A stretch of DNA of 64,000 nt from Ridgeia piscesae (taxonomy: Eukaryota > Annelida > Polychaeta > Sabellida > Siboglinidae). Of this stretch, positions 13,743 through 24,800 are shown piece after piece (the first letter of the stretch is position 1; each line of letters starts with the position of its first letter). Both the position numbers and the translations under genes were made by a program. Under the pieces are notes generated by a model that worked only from the letters and a program-made list of their open reading frames with translations, was not told the origin of the DNA and did no database searches. The stretch spans positions 5,001 to 69,000 of the forward strand of contig JAODUO010001354.1 of NCBI GenBank assembly GCA_025642075.2. The letters run 5' to 3'.

Positions 13743-14598
13743 TATCGAGCGGCTAAAGGTTTAACACGTGTGCTACAGTGTGAACTATTGGACAGGTGTG
13801 TTCACACTACGGCACTCGAGCGGCTAAAGGTTTAACACGTGTGCTACAGTGTGAACTATTGGACAGGTGTGCTCACACTACGTCACTCGAGCGGCTAAAG
13901 GTTTAACATGTGTGCTACAGTGTGAACTATTGGACAGGTGTGTTCACACTACGTCACTCGAGCGGCTAAAGGTTTAACACGTGTGCTACAGTGTGAACTA
14001 TTGGACAGGTGTGCTCACACTACGTCACTCGAGCGGCTAAAGGTTTAACATGTGTGCTACAGTGTGAACTATTGGACAGGTGTGTTCACACTACGTCACT
14101 CGAGCGGCTAAAGGTTTAACACGTGTGCTACAGTGTGAACTATTGGACAGGTGTGCTCACACTACGTCACTCGAGCGGCTAAAGGTTTAACATGTGTGCT
14201 ACAGTGTGAACTATTGGACAGGTGTGCTCACACTACGTCACTCGAGCGGCTAAAGGTTTAACACGTGTGCTACAGTGTGAACTATTGGACAGGTGTGCTC
14301 ACACTACGTCACTCGAGCGGCTAAAGGTTTAACATGTGTGCTACAGTGTGAACTATTGGACAGGTGTGCTCACACTACGTCACTCGAGCGGCTAAAGGTT
14401 TAACACGTGTGCTACAGTGTGAACTATTGGACAGGTGTGCTCACACTACGTCACTCGAGCGGCTAAAGGTTTAACACGTGTGCTACAGTGTGAACTATTG
14501 GACAGGTGTGCTCACACTACGTCACTCGAACGGCTAAAGGTTTAACACGTGTGCTACAGTGTGAACTATTGGACAGGTGTGCTCACACTACGTCACTC
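13743..14598. repeat. 71-nt minisatellite, 12 copies, dimeric organisation
   Basis: Twelve tandem units of 71 nt beginning GAGCGGCTAAAGGTTTAACA. Each unit holds a short inverted repeat, AGTGTGA ... TCACACT, with a loop of about 18 nt. In copies 2-9 units with CACGTG strictly alternate with units carrying CATGTG, and partly alternate TTCACAC with CTCACAC. The array therefore expanded in part as a 142-nt dimer. No coding potential. Confidence 0.96.
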
Positions 14599-15350
<752 letters not shown>

Positions 15351-15489
15351 ATAAAACATTCTAAATAATAATCATGATTTGTAGTCGTTGCTTCAAAAAT
15401 AATAAGCACAGCATCGCATTGGAATGTGTGCATCATCAATGTGTAGCCGCTGGCTCCCGTGGTTGGCCTAAAGCCACACACGGCTTCCT

Positions 15490-16480
15490 ACCGTGCGCTA
15501 TCCTCCGCCAGATGGTGCCCTACTTGTACTCGTCTAGTTCATCTCTCCATCGCCTTGTCGGTCTTCCTCTAGATCGTTTCCTTTTGAATGGTTTCTAGGT
15601 GGTGACACCCGGTGTCCATCGGTTATCTCGTATTCCGCTGACGCGCGCTGCCTAAGTTCACTTCCGTCTTCTAGCTTGGCCAATCACGTCTGTGACCTTT
15701 GTCTTTTCTCTTATCCAGATGACTGTTTTTCTTTCCCGATATGTGATATATAACATACTTCTTCGTATATCATTGCGAGAAGTACTGACGAGTTGAAGTA
15801 TTGTCTCTTCAAACAGTTTCCAAAGGTACTCTTGAAGATTTATTGGTGCCTGTAGATTTACACTGGGTCGAAGGCATTATCGTAGTCGATGAACGCGATG
15901 CAGAGTGGGGTATAATTCTATATTCTCTGCACTTCTGCTTCAGTTGGTTAACGACGTGGATGTGGTCTGTCGTTGAGTACCTGCTTCTGAATCCTGCTCT
16001 CGCGGCTGGTTTTCGTCGAGTGTCTTCTCTAGTCTTTTTGTTAGTACTTTCTTGAGTATTTTATAGACATTTGACAACAGACATACCGGTCTGACGTTCT
16101 TGATATCATAATTATTTCCATGTGTGTATTCGTCTTTCTGATAAGCATTTAGTGTACAGCTTAGCAAATGTCATCGAGGTAGTATAATACCCTGCTTTCA
16201 ATGTCTTGATGCTTATATGGTCGTTGCCTGTTGCTGTCCCGTTCTTCATATCTCGTAGTGCTGCTTCCACCTCCCATGATGTTATCTCTTGTACTTCTGT
16301 TGGATCAATGTGGATTATGGTACTGTCTTCACTGTCATATAAGTCGGTATATAATTCCACTATTCGTTCTATGATCTCATCTTGATCATATTGTTATCCT
16401 GCTTATCTGACTAAGTGTGAATCAGTCTGTATTCGCCTAGCATCTACGTTCTTCTGACATTCTTCAGGCTCTTTGATGCC
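15490..16480 (-). mobile_element. decayed non-LTR retrotransposon, RT and C-terminal part
   Basis: Read on the minus strand, about 16,360-15,850 encodes broken pieces of a reverse transcriptase. The block with VEAALRDMKNGTATGNDHIS is followed by PVCLLSNVYKILKKVLTKRL and by RT motif A read as AFIDYDNAFDP (about 15,905-15,866). Only about 280 bases further, near 15,590-15,500, lies a typical C-terminal tail with RGRPTRRWRDELDEY and W-R-R-I-A-R. The stretch between motif A and the tail is far too short, so the catalytic YADD and thumb regions are deleted, and stops and frameshifts break what remains. The endonuclease end is missing. Clade is not certain; the motifs suit RTE- or CR1/jockey-like animal LINEs. 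Confidence 0.85.
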
Positions 16481-17000
16481 ATGATCATTTCTCGTATGGT
16501 CACTTGGTTATTCGTCCTGTATGCATACACGTAATAAAGAAATCATTAAAAGTAATATATGTCTCAAGGAAATAGCAGAAATGTGACGTTAAAAACATAA
16601 ATACAGACTTTAGAAATAACGATAACCACTGACTATTATATATATATCTGACTACACTATCCATTTACTTCTACTTATATTGTAATTCGTGTAGTTTAAC
16701 GACATAAAAATAAAAGTACTCGTTGTTCTACTCATTGAGCCTCGCGTACATTGGTAAGTTATATATTGGTGGACCACTCTGTCCGGCCGGTGTTTCCTTA
16801 ACATTCTGCCCACGGCCGCCTCTTTCCGTCTCTTCTAAACACTGCTCTTTTAATGTCCATCCGCATGCAGTCCTCACACCTCAACTGCGCTATCCTCATT
16901 TTCACGTGCATGGTGTTTTTATATCTCTGCAATCTTTGCCAGTTTCTCGCTGGCATCTTTTCCACGTAAATTTTCTCTTTGCATCCGATTTAACTCTGCC
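16481..17000. other. spacer between two LINE fragments
   Basis: No gene seen. It may contain unrecognised untranslated LINE sequence at either end. Confidence 0.4.
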
Positions 17001-19040
17001 CGGCTGATAAAAGAGGAGGGTTGTGCAAAGGGCTAACAACCCTTTCCCGTAAAAAACAGATTGTTACGAAAATATCGACCAAAGGAACTCTACTGAACTT
17101 GGGAGAGGGAGGGCCTCCTGGGGAGAGTATGACGCCATGCAGTGAAAGCCATAAGGATGCTATATCGCCGATACCCTTCTTGTCTTCCAAAAAATCTCAA
17201 AAATCGGAACATGGAATGTGAGAACCATGTTCGAAGCAAACAAAGCAGCCCAAATAGCAAGGGAACGACGGGCCTACAACATCACAGTACTAGGGCTTTG
17301 TGAAACGAGGTGGACACAGTCGGGGCAAGTCAGACTGAATACGGGAGAAATTATTCTGTATTCGGGCCACGAAGAGGAAGATGCACATCATACAGAAGGC
17401 GTGGCCTTCATGTTGTCACACGAGGCACAAAATGCTCTCATTAACTGGGAAGCAGCGGGACCAAGGATCATATGTGCCTCGTTCAAAACAAAGAAAGAAA
17501 ACATCAAGCTCAATATCATTCAGTGCTACGCACCCACAAATGACAAGGATGAAGAAACAATAGAGGACTTTACAACAAACTGCAGACATTGTGTGACAAA
17601 CTGAAGGAGAAGGACATGATAATAGTCATGGGAGACTTGAACCCCAATATCGGATCAGACAACAGCGGGTACGAAGAAGTCATGGGCAGACAGGGACTTG
17701 GCAAAATGAATGAAAATAGCATTTTGTGCATTTAGCAACATGATCATCGGAGGCAGCGTGTTCCCACATCGCAGGATTCATAAGGCAACCTGGGTATCAC
17801 CAGACCATAGAACAGAAAATCAAATAGACCATATCTGCATAGGACGGAAGTTCAGAAGATCAATGCAGGATGTGAGAGTACAGAGAGGGGCAGATGCAGC
17901 GTCAGACCACCATCTAGTGCTGGCCAGAATGAAGATGAAGCTAAAGAAGAGAGAAGTCAAGAGGAGCACCATAACACAGTACAATGTGGACTTCTAAAGG
18001 ACAGCGTGGTAACAGAGACCTTCCGACTTACAGTCAGAAACAAATGCGAATCGCTACAAGATATTCTTAACGAAGGAAACATGGACACACAATGGCAACA
18101 GATCAAGGAGATGTGGACCAGCACATGCATCGAAGTTCTGGGAAAGAAGAAATACCAACAAAATTACTGGATTTCTGCAGACACTGTCAACAAAGTGCAA
18201 GTGAGGAAGGAAAAGAAAGGTGCAATTAACAACAGCCGAACGAGAGCAGCAAAAGCAACAGCCCAGGAAGAGTACACAGAGGCAAACAGAGCAGTCAAGA
18301 ACAGCGTAAAAACAGACAAGACAAACTTCATTGAAGACCTAGCCAAGGAAGCAGAGGATGCATCAGCCCAAGGAAACATGAAACAACTGTATGATATAAC
18401 AAGAACATTAGCAGCAAAGTACAAGCTTACAGACAGACCTAACAAAGATAAGAATGGCAATGTACTTACCAGTGATGAAGACCAGTTGAAGAGATGGAGG
18501 GAACATTTTGAAGAACTGCTGAACCGGCCACCACCCCAGAACCCTCCAGACATCGCACCAGCTGAAGAAGTCTTTTAAGATAAACTGTTTAAGACCAAGT
18601 AAGGCAGAGATTGAGAAAGCCATCCATCACATGAAGAGAAGGAAAGCTTCCGGCCCAGACAAAATTCCTACCGAGGCAATCAAGGCTGACATAGAGACCT
18701 CCACAGAGATACTGCATGATCTATTTGGGAAGATATGGGAGCAAGAAGAAATGCCAACTGAATGGAAATAAGGGTACCTCGTGAAAATCCCAAAGAAAGG
18801 AGATATGCAAGAATGTAAGAACTACAGAAGGATAATGCTCCTATCAGTACCCGGAAAGGTCCTCAACAGAGTCATCTTGGACTGACTGACTTCCGCAAAG
18901 ACAGATCGTATACCGACCAAATAGCAACACTGCGAATCATTGTTGAACCATCCTTGGAATGGGACTCATCCGTGTACATAAACTTTGTAGACTACGAGAA
19001 GGCATTTGATAGCCTCGAAAGAGATACACTGTGGAAGCTG
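17000..19040 (+). mobile_element. 5'-intact, 3'-truncated non-LTR retrotransposon, frameshifted
   Basis: The endonuclease domain begins at about 17,206 (GTWNVRTMF) and continues through LGLCETRWTQSGQ and the ENIKLNIIQCYAPTND block. A frameshift near 17,604 follows. The next part reads MGDLNPNIGSD in another frame (about 17,630), then FPHRRIHKATWVSPDHRTEN and the SDHHLV catalytic motif (about 17,910). A stop at 17,997 is followed by a linker and the start of the reverse transcriptase (18,596 on: KRRKASGPDKIPTEAIK, GDMQECKNYR, and motif A FVDYEKAFDSLERDTLW at about 18,984-19,034). The element stops there, before the YADD motif. Several stops and frameshifts show that it is dead. The endonuclease resembles the RTE-type family commonly mislabelled 'craniofacial development protein 2'; that assignment is from memory. 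Confidence 0.9.
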
Positions 19041-21412
19041 TGTTGTCTCATCAGCCAGGTCGGGCGTGAGCCTCCACTTCACCAGCTGACGCATGCGCGC
19101 CTCGTACATGAGCCTCAAGCAACGCAGTTGACTGTAAGACATGTGTAAATAAGCATTGCTGCTTCATATTCAAGCCAGCGTGAACCCCGCTGTAGGAAGG
19201 GATAGACTGCTCGGCTGCATCAGGGCAGTCACCTTTCACGTCCGCGCGAACAAGGGCATGAATAATGTTCCGCTGGCGCTGAGCCTCTGTACTTGAGGAG
19301 AACGTAGCGGGCATTAGGCGTGTGGGAGAGAGACATTTGTACTCTCGTTGAAAAATCCAGCCAATATGGCCTTCATCCCAAAAGGAGCCCACTCCTAGAA
19401 CCATTATTTATAATGTCCGACAACGTGGTTTTCGTTCCCTTTATATTAGTTGTGTTCAGGACTTCGATTCCTTAACCATTATACATTACCTTGAAGATGA
19501 CCCTTGAATGACCTTGACCTTAATTATATAAGTCACATTCATAAATTGCATCAGCGCATCGATTTAGCCGAAATAATGTGTCTTGGTCAACGTGCCCCGT
19601 GCATCTTCACACATGCTTCTCGATACTCTGGTTCAAAGTAATTTTTTCTTTCTACCAAATGGCGGCCGTCTTGGATTAAATTTTATGGGTTACAATTATG
19701 TCATAACGTAAAACTGATGTCAGAATCGTTTTCGTTCTACCAGATGGCGGCTATCTTGGATTTATAGGTCAACATGATACCACAGTGTGAAACTGGTGTC
19801 AGAATCGGAATCTTCGTGGAACACTTTCCCGAAAAAGGTCTTCATACGTGATTTTTGGCGCTTTGGTGCAAAACGTTAATTTTTCGAGATGGTGCCCGCG
19901 GCCATTTGAATTTGGCCCTTTGGCGGAAATGCCAGCATTTTTAGAGGGACCTGAGGGCTAAATCTGTTTTAGATGGTCCATAGTAGTCAAGTCAATCGTC
20001 AAACCTTAGTAGCCAGAGAATGGTCTCGAAACAGCCATTATATGCCCTACTATATGAAGTAGACGGCCTACAATTAACTCTTGTGGAATTACAAGAGATT
20101 ACATATCACAATACTTTAAAGTTGTTTGGTACGTCAAAATATGAAAGTACCAGCCTGCTATGCATATTGTTTGATGTACAATATTGCTAGTCAGTTATTA
20201 GGAACATTGTATATAGATTTATGTGTTGATTTGACAGTTCTGTTAACTATAATATTAAAGATATTCTGAAACTAAGTGTTAGCATATTCACTTCCAGGAT
20301 TCGTAAACATAGGACACATTTTTCAATATTAACACCATTATGTCAGAATGCATACTGTACATATTGTCTGCCTAATGTCATTGTATAGATCTGAGAGTCA
20401 CATGTACTTGTTGTATGTGCCGTGTTGAGTCTGGAATAAAGTTACTGAATTGAAATGAATCCCCACGGCCACCCAACAAATGGTGGCGCCTGTACACGGA
20501 CATGTAATGCAACTGAAAGGTATTGCGTACAAAACTATCCGTCTGAGGGCGCTTCATGTACAATCATTTCATTTTTGGCGGGCTGATTCTGAATTAGTTA
20601 TGTGTGAAAGTTAGTTTTATTGCTGCTGGCTAGTGATCTGCAACAATTATTGATCAATCCAGTACGTATACGCATTGTCTTGTTGTAGATTGCATAAGTT
20701 CACATTTACACCGTTTGAAAAGATCCGATTTCTTTACCTTCCCGATTATCGCTCGGTATCTTGCAAGATGAAGTTGAGTTTGAATTAATCAGGATCAGGA
20801 CATTGAATGTCTCGAAGACTTGACGTTTACTTCAGTATTAGTAAAAAATCCACTTCCAGATCACGTCACAGCCGATCAGGCAGAGCAGCTAGTGGCTTTT
20901 GAGCGTAGTCGTAGAGATAGGCTGGTGCTGGGCGGCGTTGGGGGGGGTGCGGACTTATCACTTCACCCCGCCCAGGGACAGGGTTTGGTCTGATTTGACA
21001 AGTTAGGGTGCGCCTATATACCAGGGTTGTGTTCAAATATGTATTTGAATACAGACATTTTTTGTATTTGTAATTGAACTGAAAATCGCAAAAGGGCAAG
21101 TATTTGTATAAATTTGATATTTGGTCTGTATTTGAAAAGTATTTGCAAATACTATCAAATACACATAAAATTACCAACAAAAGGTAAAGCATTGCCTGAC
21201 ATAAATTGGCTCAGGAGTCAAGACAGAAAGTGTTTCACACCCGGTCAACAGTGGGCAGGCAGGACTGAGAAAATTGGCCTACTGTGAAGCTGGTTAAACA
21301 TTAGCATCAATGAATGAATGGGAAGCCATATCTAAGCTTATCTATACTGTGAAATGTGTTTGCTTTGTGAAATGTTCTGCAGTGTCAATATTGCATGAAA
21401 CAAAGTTCTAAT

Positions 21413-21414
<2 letters not shown>
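19041..21414. other. intergenic DNA upstream of the strawberry notch gene
   Basis: No gene recognised. Two copies of an ATGGCGGC..CTTGGAT motif (about 19,659 and 19,743) are followed by similar text, suggesting an old duplication. At 19,051-19,404 the minus strand is open for 117 codons without a motif I know. Near 21,030-21,165 there is a cluster of self-complementary GTATTTGAATAC-like motifs of the kind seen at animal DNA-transposon ends. No TATA box or other core promoter element can be assigned with confidence. Confidence 0.4.
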
Positions 21415-21473
<59 letters not shown>

Positions 21474-21504
21474 ACCACCACACACCACACACCACACACC
21501 ACAC

Positions 21505-21547
<43 letters not shown>

Positions 21548-21567
21548 ACACACACACACACACACAT
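21415..21567. repeat. (CA)n microsatellite with CACCACACAC steps
   Basis: CA dinucleotide array with a central block of CCACACA steps. It ends about 60 bases before the first coding exon recognised in the downstream gene. Confidence 0.95.
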
Positions 21568-21627
21568 GTAATTATTATGTTTAATTCCACAACAGGTTTT
21601 GAAGTGAACTATTGACCTACGTCACAC

Positions 21628-21824
21628 ATGGATCCCGGATTCTATGCCCAGGTTGCTGCGAGTCCTCATTCCCTGCTCGCAGACATAGCAGTAGCCAGTC
21701 AAGTGGCACCTACTGTCATTGCCCCGATTGTAATAACACCACAGACGGCACCAGATGTCGCCACTGCTGACTTGCAGGAGGAAATTGGCCGAATGGCAGA
21801 AGAAGGGCTGGAGGAGACCGTTAG
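21628..21824 (+). CDS. SBNO: SBNO-like exon 1 (start codon, residues 1-66)
   Basis: Opens with [15 protein letters not shown], then a low-complexity Ala/Val/Pro stretch and an acidic [15 protein letters not shown] segment that links to exon 2. An in-frame TGA lies 15 bases upstream and no good 3' splice site sits between, so the ATG is a plausible true start. An upstream untranslated exon remains possible. The donor is TTAG|GTCAGT, ending in phase 2. Confidence 0.75.
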
Positions 21825-24800
21825 GTCAGTCTTACCTCATTGTAATTGGTTGCCATTTGCTGAGTACTTAAGAAAGTGTTTTTTATAATGAAGGTGTGTA
21901 ACATTTGCTGCATATTCTTTTTGATCATATTTTATCATATATATTAATTCTATACAAAATGACATGGAAAGGCAATAATGGAAAGGGACACACTTACTGG
22001 AATCATTGTAATTTGTTTTGTTAAGGTAGACATACATCAGTGCATTGAATTATTGTGTATTTGTTCATCAGTGCACAATACCTACTGCTATGTTGCCATG
22101 TTTACCTTTCAGTGACGAAGTGTTCTCCTCATACAAACACAGGAACATTCTTCCTGGTTGTCGCCCTCATCCGGGGGAAATTGTTGAACCTGGATCACTG
22201 AGTGTAAGTACCAGATAAAATGAGATCCAAGCTAGAATGCTGCCTCAGTCATTGTAAGTACTGAGTTTTGAATGTTGGATCATTCAGTGTAATTATGACT
22301 ATGGGATCATATTATTTACTGTTGAATGCTGGAGTACTCTGTGAATGTACTGGATGATAGTATCCTAGATTGAAACCTACATCAGTACTAATGGTAGTAC
22401 CCAATGTTGAAATGCTGGTTCCGGGATCAGTCGGTGTACATACAGATGATAGTATATAAAATTGAAATCATGATAATTCAGTGTAAGTGATATATATTAG
22501 TATACAAGTTTAAATCCCAGACCAGTACATCTGCCATGGATGGTAGTATCCAACGTGAAAACCTGGATCAATCCGTGTAAATGATGATACTATCCAGGGA
22601 TCATCACTCAGTGTAGATACCAGACAGTGCACAGTGATAGTACCCATGGTTGAGACGTGGATCTTGCAGTGAATGTACTTTATAAGAGAGTGACTGGTGG
22701 AAACATAAACGTGACATTCTCTTAGGAGAGCCTCCTAATTGACACAGGTGACTGTCATAGCTAATTTGTTTGTCTGTGTCAGGATTGACACACTTTATAC
22801 ACATAGTTTACATAGTTTTGTAAATTATGCAAAGTACCACTTCATTCAAAATTATAAATACACTTGCCGAAACAGTAATTGCTATGTCAGCACTGCTGCA
22901 TGTCTACACATGGTCTACTACACTGATGTAATCTACCCCCGTACACTAGTCTATACAACATGTATTCATCCATTACTTCAACACACACAATGAACATGCT
23001 CCCTTACTTCATACTACAACACAACAACCCACTTTCTCACGATGGACGCCACAACATTGTCATTGCAGTGTTTATATTTTGTATAACATATATCATTAAA
23101 TTTCCATTCATCAGAAACATAATTTTTACAAATTACGACTGGTGGCTCCATTGGTAGTGACTTTCTAGAAGTCTTAGTTGTAGTCACATGATCCTTACTG
23201 TACACTGCACCTGGCCGGTCCGACCGTCTGGGACGAGTAGTTTTAGAGCTCAGACTAGCAGTTTTAGAAGAGCAGTCTCGTCGGACTAGCTATAATGACT
23301 TGCAAATGGCAGTCAGACTGCCAGCTACCTAAAACTATCGTGCACCCTATAACTATTTTGTATTTGTATAGTTTGTAAAAATAAATCAACTTCTCATCTG
23401 TGTCAGGCGCTCAACCTGCCACCAGCCAACTACCCCATTGAAGACAGTTTGCCACAGGATGTGATCACCTCAGGCCGCCTCAGCAGTCTGCAGTTGGAGG
23501 GGATACTGTATGCAGTAAGTATAGACACGGGAGGGATACTGTATGCAGTAAGTATAGACACAGGAGGGATACTGTATGCAGTAAGTATAGACACAGGAGG
23601 GATACTGTATGCAGTAAGTATAGACACAGGAGGGTAAGTGTTTGACACAGGAGGGATACTGTATGAGAAAATATAGACACAGGAGGGATACTGTATGCAG
23701 TAAGTATAGACACGGGAGGGATACTGTATGCAGTAAGTATAGACACAGGAGGGATACTGTATGCAGTAAGTATAGACACAGGAGGGATACTGTATGCAGT
23801 AAGTGTAGACACAGGAGGGATACTGTATGCAGTAAGTATAGACACAGGAGGGATACTGTATGCAGTAAGTATAGACACAGGAGGGATACTGTATGCAGTA
23901 AGTATAGACACAGGAGGGATACTGTATGCAGTAAGTATAGACACAGGAGGTATACTGTATGCAGTAAGTATAGACACAGGAGGGATACTGTATGCAGTAA
24001 GTATAGACACAGGAGGGATACTGTATGCAGTAAGTATAGACACGGGAGGGATACTGTATGCAGTAAGTATAGACACAGGAGGGATACTGTATGCAGTAAG
24101 TATAGACACAGGAGGGATACTGTATGCAGTAAGTATAGACACAGGAGGGATACTGTATGCAGTAAGTATAGACACGGGGGGGATACTGTATGCAGTAAGT
24201 ATAGACACGGGGGGGATACTGTATGCAGTAAGTATAGACACAGGAGGGATACTGTATAAGTATAGACACAGGAGGGATACTGTACAAATGAAAAACTGTA
24301 TGCAGTAAGTTAGACACAGGAGGATACTGTATGCAGTAAGTATAGACACGGGAGGGATACTGTATGCAGTAAGTATAGACACAGGAGGGATACTGTATGC
24401 AGTAAGTATAGACACAGGAGGGATACTGTATGCAGTAAGTATAGACACAGGAGGGATACTGTATGCAGTAAGTATAGACACGGGAGGGATACTGTATGCA
24501 GTAAGTATAGAAAACAGGAGGGATACTGTATGCAGTAAGTATAGACACAGGAGGGATACTGTATGACAAGATATGTAAATATAGACACGGGAGGGATACT
24601 GTATGCAGTAAGTATAGACACAGGAGGGATACTGTATGCAGTAAGTATAGACACAGGAGGGATACTGTATGCAGTAAGTATAGACACAGGAGGGATACTG
24701 TATGCAGTAAGTATAGACACAGGAGGGATACTGTATGCAGTAAGTATAGACACAGGAGGGATACTGTATGCAGTAAGTGTAGACACAGGAGGGATACTGT

